Assembly: GCF_009687885.1 (NCBI RefSeq)
Contig: NZ_BLAF01000054.1
Location: 1-64,000 of the forward strand
Reading direction: 5' to 3'
From: Acrocarpospora pleiomorpha
GTDB lineage: Bacteria; Actinomycetota; Actinomycetes; Streptosporangiales; Streptosporangiaceae
DNA length: 64,000 bases
The notes beneath the pieces are model-generated. The model was not told where the DNA came from. It saw only the letters and a program-made list of their open reading frames with translations, and did not search any database. Positions 1 to 7,670 of this stretch are shown one piece after another (within the stretch, counting starts at the first letter, position 1; each line of letters starts with the position of its first letter). The position numbers were made by a program, and so were the translations under genes.

Positions 1-20
1 CCGTACAGGACGAACAGGAA

Positions 21-452
21 GTGCTCGTAGTAGAGGATCTTGCCGACCTGCTGTCCCTGGCTCAGCGGCGCACAGCCGACCGGGCCCTGCACGCGGCGAT
101 CCGGCGTATGGCGCAACGACACGACCGCGGGCCACGTCCATCCGCGGTACGCCTGTCCACGGCAGCCTCTCTTCTCAACGTGACGCTGCCAACCGTCCGC
201 TCCTGGATCGGCCACGGCGTGCTCGACGCGGTTCCCGGCAATGGTGTCGCGCGAGTCTCGGCCACCTCACTCGCCCGGGTCCTGGTGGTCCTCCGCGAAA
301 TCGGCGAGGACGAACCCGGCCGCAGACTCGCCAGAGTGATCGACGCACTTCGTGACCGTGACCTGCTGCAACGGGCACAGGACGCCCTTGCCGAGACAAC
401 CGACTTCGTAGAGTACGGCGACGACGATCTGGAGGATCTACTCCGCCCATGA
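21..452 (+). CDS. Putative helix-turn-helix DNA-binding protein, start uncertain
   Basis: A soluble protein of about 143 residues. The middle (about residues 45-75, STAASLLNVTLPTVRSWIGH) reads as a MerR/excisionase-like helix-turn-helix: a small residue-rich first helix, a turn, and a recognition helix with TVRSWI. The C-terminus is acidic and leucine-rich and ends DDDLEDLLRP. This layout resembles small HTH antitoxins and excisionase-type regulators, but no partner toxin is visible because the window begins here. The reading frame stays open from the GTG at 21 to the window edge, so the true start may lie upstream. It ends 64 bases before the GTG of the next gene on the same strand. Function beyond DNA binding is not assigned. 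Confidence 0.6.
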   Translation: MLVVEDLADLLSLAQRRTADRALHAAIRRMAQRHDRGPRPSAVRLSTAASLLNVTLPTVRSWIGHGVLDAVPGNGVARVSATSLARVLVVLREIGEDEPGRRLARVIDALRDRDLLQRAQDALAETTDFVEYGDDDLEDLLRP

Positions 453-478
453 GCCGACGCGCGTCGGAATGACCTGGT

Positions 479-509
479 TTGACTCTCGAGTAGGTCGAGG
501 GTGCAGGTT
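479..509 (+). promoter_or_regulatory. MerR-type promoter/operator with long spacer, leaderless start
   Basis: A -35 TTGACT (479-484) and a -10-like CAGGTT (504-509) are separated by 19 bp, the long spacer typical of promoters that MerR-family proteins activate by DNA twisting. The spacer carries an imperfect inverted repeat, ACTCTCGA (482-489) and TCGAGGGT. The GTG at 516 lies 7 nt after the -10, so the transcript would start at or very near the initiation codon. This suggests that the MerR gene behind it is autoregulated and translated from a leaderless mRNA. Confidence 0.55.
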
Positions 510-515
510 GGTTCT

Positions 516-1428
516 GTGAACGATGACGCGGAGCTTTTCACGATTGGGCAGCTGGCTCGGCGTACTGGGCTGTCCGTGCACACGATCCGGTTCTGGGCCG
601 ATCGCGGTGTGGTGGCGGATGTTCAGCGGTCAGTGGGTGGATATCGGCTGTTCGATGCGGCCGCCGTCGCCCGGTTCGAGTTGGTACGCACGCTGCGCGA
701 GCTTTGGCATCGGACTCGAGAACATCCAGGAGATCCTTTCCCGGCGGGTGACGGTTGCCGAGGTGGCCGCCACCCATGTGCGGGCATTGGACGCGGAGAT
801 CCGGACGCTACGTCTGCGCCGTGCCGTACTGAGCACGGTCGCCAAGCGGGGCGGCACGGCAGAGGAGGCACAGATCATGCACAAACTTGCGCGATTGTCG
901 GCGTCGGAGCGGCAGCAGGTTATCGATGAGTTCGTCGGTGGCGTGTTCGCGGGCATCGAACTCGACGACGACGCCATGGTGGTCGCCGAGTGGATGCGCG
1001 AGATGCCCGGGGAGCTCCCAGACGATCCGACGTCCGAGCAGGTCGACGCCTGGCTGGAACTGGCGGAACTGGTCGCGGATGACGAGTTCCGCGAGCGGCT
1101 ACGGCAGGTCGTCCTCAGCGAATCGCGGGAACCGTGGTTCGACGAGGGCTTTGAGCTGCGGCGGCGGGTGCTGGAACACGCTGAGCGAGCGCTGGCCGAG
1201 GGGATTCGGCCGGATTCGAGCGCCGGGCAGGTCATCGTGGATCGGATCGTCGGTGCCGAAAGGTCGGCCGAGGAGCGCGCGGAACTCGCTCAGCGATTGG
1301 GAGCCCTCGCGGACACGCGCGTGGAGCGCTACTGGCAACTCTTGGCCATCATAACCGGCCGCCCGCCAGGCCCTTCCGTCATTCCCGCCTTCACCTGGCT
1401 GATCACCGGTCTGCGCACGCATCGCTGA
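516..1428 (+). pseudogene. MerR-family regulator with C-terminal helical domain, frameshifted
   Basis: The first 60 or so codons encode a canonical MerR winged HTH (FTIGQLARRTGLSVHTIRFW, then GGYRLFD). The frame is lost at the ttt at 703-705. The rest of the protein, starting with GIGLENIQEILSRRVT, continues in the +1 frame to the stop at 1428. Removing one T restores RELGIGLENIQEIL and gives one 303-residue reading frame; 516-1428 is 913 nt, exactly one base too many. The long C-terminal part is helical and charged, like effector or TipAS-like domains, but no ligand can be named. GTG 516 is preferred over the in-frame GTG at 501 because 501 lies inside the apparent promoter. The gene is either inactivated or carries a sequencing error. 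Confidence 0.75.
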
Positions 1429-1628
1429 TGGTGGGGCTGTTGGTGCCGGAGAACATCGGCACGGGAATAGTCCCGCATGGAACAAGTCGCCAGCGAACGC
1501 CGCCACTCGCGAGATCGTGCCTGCCCAAGCCGATAGCCGCCGCCGTGCATCTGGTGGAGGTTCCAGATGTCCGCAGCGTCAGCCTGCTGGTCATGGTGAT
1601 GATGGCGCGCTGCTAGTCATGAAGCTGA

Positions 1629-1663
1629 GCCTCGATGAAGGGCGGCACTGGGAGCGCCGCGAC
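1629..1663. repeat. Short interspersed repeat, copy 1
   Basis: A 35-nt element beginning GCCTCGATGAAGGGCGGC and ending GCGCCGCGAC. It matches copy 2 at 1701-1736 at all but one substitution and one inserted base. Its hairpin arms (GCGGCACT and AGCGCCGC) are imperfect. Confidence 0.6.
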
Positions 1664-1700
1664 CGGGCGGTCGGTTGTTCATGATTGCCAGGAGCTGCCA

Positions 1701-1736
1701 GCCTCGATGAAGGGCGGCGCTGGGAAGCGCCGCGAC
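1701..1736. repeat. Short interspersed repeat, copy 2, with 8-bp hairpin
   Basis: The second copy, 72 nt downstream of the first. It contains a perfect inverted repeat, GCGGCGCT (1714-1721) and AGCGCCGC (1726-1733), around a GGGA loop. No T-run follows, so it is not an obvious intrinsic terminator. The paired arrangement and strong palindrome resemble REP-type extragenic elements. Confidence 0.6.
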
Positions 1737-2094
1737 GGCTCGCGTAAATGGTATGCGTTACCTGGGCGGATGGAGTGTCTTGCGAAGGGTCTCCGGGTGG
1801 GAGCCGTGTCCGGAGTGCGGACGGGTGTCCTTTGGGGGGCGCGTTGGGTTGCGCTGGGGTATATCACGCGAAAGTTGATGGCGTGTCATGATTCTGTCGG
1901 AGCCTTCGCGGAAACCTAGACGATCGCGGGGGCGGTGGCCCACTGCTGGAATACAGAGCGATACGGAATGCCACACCGGCGAACGCCCGTGCCTGCTGGA
2001 TGCCAGCCCGATCACTCTCGTCTACGGAGGCTGGGACGCTAGCCGAAAGGCAGGCAGGGCCGGTAGCGCAGCGCAACCGAGAGGGACATGCTGG

Positions 2095-2706
2095 ATGCTC
2101 GAACGTCTTCATGAGATCCCCGGCACCACATTGGACAGGCCGACATACCATGCCATGCGTCGCCGGGAGCGAGAACAACTCAGCGGACCGATATGGAAGC
2201 TCGAGCGCGCCCAGTTCTTCCGGGAGCCGGCCGACGATCCGAGTTGGCAGTCGTTCCTCTCCGGCGATTGGGAAGGCGTCCTGACGGCCTTCGAAAACGA
2301 TCGTTCCGCCGCTCGCACGGAAATCGCGGGATACACCCGTCAAGGCAGTGAACTACGGCGGCTGCGCGTCGTCGAAAAACCAGTGTCACCATATCTTCAG
2401 TGGGAGATGGCCTGGTTCAGAATCCTCGCAGAGGAAGGAACACCAATACGTGTGCTCCATGCCGAGCGAATTCGCGAACATGAACATCTGCACCCCCTGC
2501 CCGAGGTAGTGCTCGATGAGCACGCCCTTTACCACGTCGCCTACGATAGGGATGGGAAAGCCATCGGCGCTCGCCGTATCGCCGACCCCGAAGTGATGCG
2601 CGAAGCCTCCAACGAAATCGCACGGCTCTGGTCCCAAGGCGAGCCCTTCCTTGAATACTTCCAGCGGGAGATCGCAGCTCTACCTCCACCCACGACGGTG
2701 CCTTGA
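2095..2706 (+). CDS. DUF6879-like protein
   Basis: A 203-residue soluble protein. Its central and C-terminal part follows the DUF6879 pattern: a basic segment with RLRVVEKPVSPYLQWEM, a block ending at a histidine-rich turn (EHEHLHPLPE), then a strand with the acidic turn YDRDGKAIGARRI and DPEVMREA near the end. In actinomycetes such proteins often sit beside XRE regulators; none is adjacent here. The start was placed at ATG 2095 because GAGAGGGA lies at 2079-2086, and because the upstream extension of the frame to 1888 is unlike protein. It is followed after 12 nt by a small membrane protein, so the two may be cotranscribed. The biochemical role of the family is not established. Confidence 0.6.
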   Translation: MLERLHEIPGTTLDRPTYHAMRRREREQLSGPIWKLERAQFFREPADDPSWQSFLSGDWEGVLTAFENDRSAARTEIAGYTRQGSELRRLRVVEKPVSPYLQWEMAWFRILAEEGTPIRVLHAERIREHEHLHPLPEVVLDEHALYHVAYDRDGKAIGARRIADPEVMREASNEIARLWSQGEPFLEYFQREIAALPPPTTVP

Positions 2707-2718
2707 CGTCGGCTCGAC

Positions 2719-3051
2719 ATGTCCCGAAGAAACACGGCACGCAAACCGAACCATCTCCTGATCGCGGCTGCGTTCGCACTGCTCATCTTGCCGGTCGTAG
2801 CCTTGATCGGCATCTCACCGCGAGCGCGAGAACTTCGTCTCTCGACTTCCAGCAGCCGAGCACGGCATCGCTTCCACCGAATACTCGACGAGGAGTATCA
2901 CCACACTCAACGTCTTAACGCACCGCAACATAGCGCAGCCTCCAAGAAACCTTACCCGAATGCCGTGCGTCGGATTCTTTGGGCGGGGGTTGTGGTCGGC
3001 GGCAGCATCTTGGTCTATCGCGTCTTACGTCGTCGGAATGTTCAGGCGTGA
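2719..3051 (+). CDS. Small membrane protein, two transmembrane segments
   Basis: A 110-residue protein with a basic N-terminus, a hydrophobic helix at about residues 12-32 (HLLIAAAFALLILPVVALIG), a polar arginine/serine/histidine-rich loop of about 50 residues, and a second hydrophobic helix at about 84-102 followed by an arginine cluster (YRVLRRRN). Both ends are therefore predicted to be cytoplasmic. No family is recognised. The 12-nt spacing from the DUF6879-like gene suggests one transcript. It could be a chance frame, but its hydrophobic layout and start position make a real gene more likely. Confidence 0.45.
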   Translation: MSRRNTARKPNHLLIAAAFALLILPVVALIGISPRARELRLSTSSSRARHRFHRILDEEYHHTQRLNAPQHSAASKKPYPNAVRRILWAGVVVGGSILVYRVLRRRNVQA

Positions 3052-3336
3052 CTCTTCGCGAGTCGGCGGTCGGATTCTGCGCCATATCGCATTACATCCA
3101 CTCCGGCGCAGGCGAGATCGTGTCGTGCGCAAGTGCCGCACCGGGACGACTTTTCGGAGCAGCCGGGCGACTTTCCTGCGCCTACTGCCAGTGCGCCGCC
3201 AGCGGTGAGACAGGTCTCGGCCATTTCGTCTGCGATCTCAAGGACAGTCTCTGTGGCTTCGAGCGCTTCCGCTGATGGGATGCCGGTTGTCTGGCACAGT
3301 GAAGCCGGGCGTCGGATGTCGGAGGTGGGTGTGAAC

Positions 3337-3786
3337 GTGTTGCTTGCGAAGCTGTGGCGGCTGGTGAAGCCGGTTCAGTGGCGGGTTCTTTGGGTGGTGA
3401 ACGCGAAGTTCATGTGTGGGATCACGGGGGTTGTGCGGGCCGGGGATGGGCGGGTGTTGTTGCTTCGGCATCGGATGTGGCCTGCGGAGAAAGCGTGGGG
3501 GTGTCCGGCCGGGTATGCGAAGAAGGGAGAGCGGCATGAGGACACGATCGCGCGGGAGGTGCGGGAGGAGACGGGGCTGACCGTCGAGGTGGGGCGGCTG
3601 ATCAAGTTGAACAGCGGGTTCAAGTTGCGGATCGAGGTGTACTACGAGGCCACTCTGGTCGGCGGGCTTGACGGGATGGTGCTGGATGAGCGGGAGGTTC
3701 TCGAGGCGCGGCTGTTCGAGCCGGACGAGTTGCCCGCCGGGATGCCCGACGGGCACAGGGAGCTGCTCCAGCTGGTCACCCGGTGA
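3337..3786 (+). CDS. Nudix hydrolase
   Basis: A 149-residue protein hydrolysing a nucleoside diphosphate linked to another moiety (substrate not predictable). The Nudix box is intact: GYAKKGERHEDTIAREVREE continuing TGL fits GX5EX7REUXEEXGU, which places the Mg2+-binding glutamates. An N-terminal segment of about 25 residues (LLAKLWRLVKPVQWRVLW) is amphipathic and precedes the first strand FMCGITGVV. GTG 3337 is chosen because GGAGGTG (3321-3327) lies 9 nt upstream; GTG 3331 and ATG 3316 are possible. The last 11 nt overlap the convergent MetE-like gene. The preceding 285 nt (3052-3336) hold nothing convincing. Confidence 0.85.
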   Translation: MLLAKLWRLVKPVQWRVLWVVNAKFMCGITGVVRAGDGRVLLLRHRMWPAEKAWGCPAGYAKKGERHEDTIAREVREETGLTVEVGRLIKLNSGFKLRIEVYYEATLVGGLDGMVLDEREVLEARLFEPDELPAGMPDGHRELLQLVTR

Positions 3787-4840
3787 GCACGTCGGCGGCG
3801 AGGGCGGTGCCTTCCAGGCGGGCGGTGATCTTGGCGAAGGCGAGGTCGCGGGAGGTGGAGGTGTCGTCGGCGAAGGGGGAGAAGCCGCAGTCGTCGCAGG
3901 TGCCCAATTGGGCTGGGGGGATGTGGCGGGCGGCGGCCAGGACTCGGTCGCGTACCTGATCCGGGGTTTCGGGGGTTGGGTTGATCGGGTCGGTCACGCC
4001 GATGAAGGCGCGTGCTCGGGCGGGGAGGTGGGTCGCGATGATGGCCAGGACGCGGTCGGGGTCGGGTTCGCTGGCCAGTTGGAGGTAGAAGTTGCCCGCC
4101 TGTAGCTGGAACAGTTTCGGAAGCAGGCCCGCGTAGTCGATGTCCAGGCTGTGGGTGGAGTCCTGGTCGCCGCCGGGGCAGGTGTGGACGCCGATTCTGG
4201 CTTGTTCCTCGGTGGTGAAGCGTTCGAGGACCTGGTTGTTCAGGGCGATGAAGGCGTCCAGGACGCCGCCGCTGGGGTCGAGTTTGAGGGACAGGCGGCC
4301 TTCGGTGAAGTCGAGTTGCACCACATGCGCGCCCGCGTCCAGGCAGCCGCGGATGTCGGCTTCCGCGGCATCGACCAGATCGGCGATGAAAGATTCACGC
4401 GGATAGCCGGGGATGCCGCCTGCGGGGTACAGCAGGCTCAGTGCGGAGGGGGCGATCACGGCTTGCTTGATGGGCAAGGTGGTGTGGCGCTGGGCGGCTT
4501 TGAGGTAAGTGTCCGCGTGGGTCTGGTAACTGAAGGGGCCGCTGGTCAGGTGGGGGAGCTGCCGGGTGTGGCCGTCGGCGAAGGGGATGATCGCGCCGTC
4601 GGGGCTGAGGTCGGTCAGGCCGTTGATGGGGTACGTGGCGAAGCTCGGCTTGGACTGTTCACCGTCGACCAGGACGGGACAGCCCAGCTGGGTCAGCCGG
4701 GCGATCGTGTCGGCGACGGCCTTGTCCTGGTGTTCGGCCAGCTCGCCGGCGGTGATCCGGCCCGCTGCGTGATCGGCGAGCGCGGTCAGCAGTGCGGGGG
4801 GACGGGGGATACTACCGATTGGTTCGGTGGGGATTCCCAT
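3776..4840 (-). CDS. Cobalamin-independent methionine synthase (MetE) C-terminal-domain-like protein
   Basis: A 354-residue TIM-barrel protein related to the C-terminal catalytic half of MetE and to stand-alone MetE-like proteins. It lacks the MetE N-terminal half. The zinc-site features are present: a His-x-Cys pair in GVHTCPGGD (about residue 210) and a downstream cysteine in CDDCGFSPF (about residue 315), matching the HxC and C ligands of the family. The N-terminal IGSIPRP motif is also typical. It probably transfers a methyl group to a thiol, such as homocysteine, but the methyl donor is unknown. It is convergent with the Nudix gene. The 199 nt upstream (4841-5039) separate it from the next minus-strand gene and show no other gene. 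Confidence 0.75.
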   Translation of the reverse strand: MGIPTEPIGSIPRPPALLTALADHAAGRITAGELAEHQDKAVADTIARLTQLGCPVLVDGEQSKPSFATYPINGLTDLSPDGAIIPFADGHTRQLPHLTSGPFSYQTHADTYLKAAQRHTTLPIKQAVIAPSALSLLYPAGGIPGYPRESFIADLVDAAEADIRGCLDAGAHVVQLDFTEGRLSLKLDPSGGVLDAFIALNNQVLERFTTEEQARIGVHTCPGGDQDSTHSLDIDYAGLLPKLFQLQAGNFYLQLASEPDPDRVLAIIATHLPARARAFIGVTDPINPTPETPDQVRDRVLAAARHIPPAQLGTCDDCGFSPFADDTSTSRDLAFAKITARLEGTALAADVLTG

Positions 4841-5039
4841 GCGTTGAGCGTAGATATCCGACCCGGAGTCATCAATCAGCCGGTGAAGGCTGTCACGGTG
4901 AGGGGCGTCTGCCGGCCGTCCGTGGTGACGACCAGGTCGATGGTTCGTGGTCCGCTGGTGTAGACGGCTGGGCGCTGGAAGGTTCAGGTGGCCCCGGACG
5001 CTTGGCAGCTCACGCGTGGAGGGTCAGGTGTTGGAGAAC

Positions 5040-7577
5040 TTAGGCGAACGTCACCGTTCCTGAGGTGCCGTCGACCGTGATGCGCTGGCCGGTTTTGAGG
5101 GATTCGGTGGCGTGGGGGACGCCGACGACGGCGGGGATGCCGTACTCGCGGGCGACGACGGCGCCGTGGGAGTTGGCGCCGCCCATTTCCATGACCAGGC
5201 CGGCGGCGGTGAGGAAGAGGGGGGTCCAGCCGGGGTCGGTGGAGGGGCAGACGAGGATCTCGCCGGGCTCCAGGTGGGCGCCGATCGGGTCGAGGACGAC
5301 GCGGGCGGTGCCGGTGACCTGGCCGGAGGAGGCCGGGGTGCCGGTCAGCGCGCCGTCGGCGGCGGGGGTTGTGCGGGCGACGGCTTCGGGTTCGGTGCCG
5401 TCGGAGAGGAGGATGCGGGGGATGTGGCGGCGGCGCAGTTCGCGGGTGTAGTCGTCGCGGCGCTTGGTGACGGTGGTGCGCAGGTCGCCGCCTTCGCGGG
5501 CTTCGGGCAGGGTGAGGAAGAAGATGTCGTCGGGCTTCTCGATCGCGCCGCGTTCGGCCAGGTCCGCGCCGACCTGCCACAGCAGATCGCGTACGGTCGC
5601 CAGCGCCACCACCAGGTAGTACTTGGGGAGTTCGCGTAGCCCGGCGAGGGCTCTGGCCCGGTCCAGGGCAAACCGGATAAGGGGGCCGCGTAGCCGACCG
5701 GCGCGGCGGGCCAGGTCGGCGATTATCGTTTCGGCTTCGGCCGCGCCCTTCGCGAACAGGGCGTCGGGGGCCAGGGACGGATCCTCCAAGCGTAGGAGGT
5801 TGGCGAGGACGCCGATCACGTGGGACGGGTCCTCGCGCCAGCGGGGCAGGCCGAGGTCGATCTCGGCGACCGTGCGATCGCCGTACCGGGTCAGGAAGCC
5901 GTCGAGTTCTTCGCGTACCAGCGGGGGAAGGTCGCGACGGGTCGGGTTGTCGTGGAGTGCGGTGGCTTCCGGGTGTTTTCTGATGCGTTCGGCGAGGTGC
6001 CAGAGTTCCAGGTCCATCTCGGTGGTGACGTTGTGCGGGAGGCCGCGGAGCACGCTCGCGAGTTCGCCGGGCTTGGCTTTGGCGCCGAGGAGTTTGCCGG
6101 CCAGACCGAGCATGATGAAGCCAGGTGCGGCGGCGGGCAGGATCGAGGGGACGAGCGGGATCATCTGGGTGGACAGCAGCCATTCGGCGTGGTCCAGCGG
6201 GGTCACGCCGGGCGGCAGCGGGAGGCGGGCCTTCAGGTCGGTGCCGAGTTGTGCCACGCGTCGCCGGGCCTTCTCCGGGTTGGCGATGGCCTGGACGGCA
6301 TGCGGGAGAACGCGGAACTTCCGCGCCAGGCGCAGGCCGCGGCGGATCGCGGGGCGCTTGGAGCGCTGAGTGACGCCGAACTCGGGTTCGCCGAACAGGC
6401 CGCGCATGACGGTGGCCGAGCGGGCCTCCATCACGTCGAAGACGCGCGGCACGAGCGCCCGGCCGAGGCTGCTGCGCAGGACGGGCGTCAGGTCGACGAA
6501 GATCCTGCCGCCTGCCTCGTGGAACGCGGGGGCTCCGGCGCGCGGGTCGGCGACGGGGGAGCCGAACACGGTCGCGGAGATCGACGCCGACAACATGCGG
6601 AGCGCTGAGATGCCCATCGGAGTGATCGGGCGGGTCAGGCCTTGCGCCAGGCTGAAGCAGAAAAACGCCCGCAATCCCGGCGGGCCCTGCGGAATCGGGT
6701 AGAGCGTGGTGATCGGCCGGGCCTGGGTCAGCCATAGCGTGCCGTCGGTGTCGATCGCCCACTCGGTGTCCTGCGGCGAGCCGTAATGGTCCTCGACCCT
6801 GTTCCCGAGCTCGGCCAGCGCTAGCACCTGCGCGTCGGTGAGGCACGCCGCGTCGTGCTCGGCCGCGACACGCTCGACCCCGCCTCCGGCCAGGGATCGT
6901 ACGGCCATGCGCTTGTCACCCAGCCGCCGCTCCAGGATCCGCCCATCCCGTACGACGAAATGGTCGGGATTGACCGCCCCCGACACGACGGCTTCGCCGA
7001 GGCCCGGACTGGCGTCGATGACCGCCTCGCGGCGGCGGCCGGTCACCGGGTTGGCGGTGAACATGACGCCCGCCACCTCGGACTGCACCATCTCCTGGAT
7101 GACGACCGCCAGCCGGACCACCCCGTGGTCGATCCCGTTCGCCGCCCTGTACGCCACCGCCCGGTCCGTCCACAATGACGCCCAACAGCGGTGCACCGCG
7201 TCGAGCACGGCGTCGCCGCCGATCACGTTGAGGTAGGTGTCCTGCTGCCCGGCGAAACTCGCGTACGGCAGGTCCTCCGCCGTGGCCGACGACCGCACCG
7301 CGACCGGCACGTCCCCGAACTGCCGCACGGCTTTCGCGATGTCGTCCGGAATCGCCGCGCCCATCACCAGCGCCCTGGCCCCCGCCGGGTCGGCCGCCAG
7401 CTCGGGGGAGCCCAGGTCGAGCGAGCCCACCACCTGGTCGTACGCCTCGGTGGTCACCACCACGCCCGGCGGAATCGGCAGCCCAGCCGCGGTGAGAATC
7501 CCCAGGTTGAGCGCCTTCCCCCCGACCAGCCTGAGATCCTCCACCCCAATATCCCGAAATTTCAGGATGTACGACAT
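5040..7577 (-). CDS. PEP synthase / rifampicin phosphotransferase-like dikinase
   Basis: An 845-residue protein with an N-terminal ATP-grasp PPDK/PEP-synthase domain (about 1-310; VGGKALNLG, RSSATAEDLPYASFAGQQDT, TEWAIDTDGTLWLTQARPI), a long helical middle (about 320-740) and a C-terminal swivelling phosphohistidine domain with GGANSHGAVVARE; the histidine (about residue 804) would carry the phosphoryl group. The C-terminal PEP/pyruvate TIM barrel of true PEP synthase is missing. ATP-domain, middle domain, His-domain is the order of rifampicin phosphotransferase (Rph) and YvkC-like proteins. It therefore probably phosphorylates a small molecule using both ATP phosphates; activity on rifamycins is possible but not shown. 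The start lies in an unusual hairpin (see 7577-7600). Confidence 0.75.
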   Translation of the reverse strand: MSYILKFRDIGVEDLRLVGGKALNLGILTAAGLPIPPGVVVTTEAYDQVVGSLDLGSPELAADPAGARALVMGAAIPDDIAKAVRQFGDVPVAVRSSATAEDLPYASFAGQQDTYLNVIGGDAVLDAVHRCWASLWTDRAVAYRAANGIDHGVVRLAVVIQEMVQSEVAGVMFTANPVTGRRREAVIDASPGLGEAVVSGAVNPDHFVVRDGRILERRLGDKRMAVRSLAGGGVERVAAEHDAACLTDAQVLALAELGNRVEDHYGSPQDTEWAIDTDGTLWLTQARPITTLYPIPQGPPGLRAFFCFSLAQGLTRPITPMGISALRMLSASISATVFGSPVADPRAGAPAFHEAGGRIFVDLTPVLRSSLGRALVPRVFDVMEARSATVMRGLFGEPEFGVTQRSKRPAIRRGLRLARKFRVLPHAVQAIANPEKARRRVAQLGTDLKARLPLPPGVTPLDHAEWLLSTQMIPLVPSILPAAAPGFIMLGLAGKLLGAKAKPGELASVLRGLPHNVTTEMDLELWHLAERIRKHPEATALHDNPTRRDLPPLVREELDGFLTRYGDRTVAEIDLGLPRWREDPSHVIGVLANLLRLEDPSLAPDALFAKGAAEAETIIADLARRAGRLRGPLIRFALDRARALAGLRELPKYYLVVALATVRDLLWQVGADLAERGAIEKPDDIFFLTLPEAREGGDLRTTVTKRRDDYTRELRRRHIPRILLSDGTEPEAVARTTPAADGALTGTPASSGQVTGTARVVLDPIGAHLEPGEILVCPSTDPGWTPLFLTAAGLVMEMGGANSHGAVVAREYGIPAVVGVPHATESLKTGQRITVDGTSGTVTFA

Positions 7578-7600
7578 GTGACCGCCTCCTTGCGGTCACA
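7577..7600 (-). promoter_or_regulatory. Hairpin presenting the Shine-Dalgarno in its loop at the dikinase start
   Basis: Read on the minus strand, TGTGACCGC (7600-7592) and GCGGTCACA (7585-7577) are perfect 9-bp complements around a 6-nt loop AAGGAG, which is itself an ideal ribosome binding site. The last A of the right arm is the first base of the ATG. In the mRNA the stem would abut the start codon and hold the ribosome binding site in the apex loop. This could regulate initiation by temperature, a protein or a ligand, or the same DNA dyad could be a protein-binding operator. Confidence 0.6.
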
Positions 7601-7670
7601 TTACGACTGAGCCAAGAATAAATCAACAACTGATGAATTTACCCTGACGGGGGGTGAGCAGAAAGGGTTG

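Larger units (their letters stand above)
1429..2094. other. Intergenic region without a convincing gene
   Basis: No reading frame here has coding character: the short frames are arginine-rich, lack ribosome binding sites and show no family resemblance. The region contains two copies of a 35-36-nt repeat (annotated separately) and otherwise nothing recognisable. An open frame that starts at 1888 runs into the next gene, but its first 69 codons have no coding character. Confidence 0.5.

Noticed and set aside
1635..1919. A 94-codon frame across the repeats
   Set aside because: It is created by the repeat sequence itself and has no ribosome binding site or family match.
1888..2094. Upstream extension of the DUF6879-like frame to ATG 1888
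   Set aside because: The first 69 codons lack coding character, while ATG 2095 has a good ribosome binding site.
4984..6846. A 620-codon open frame on the minus strand
   Set aside because: A shadow of the PEP-synthase/Rph-like gene; composition is extreme in Arg and Pro, with no family features.
7577..7600. The hairpin as a rifampicin-associated element (RAE)
   Set aside because: The sequence does not resemble the GGGGCTTGC-type RAE I recall, and the SD in its loop suggests another role.
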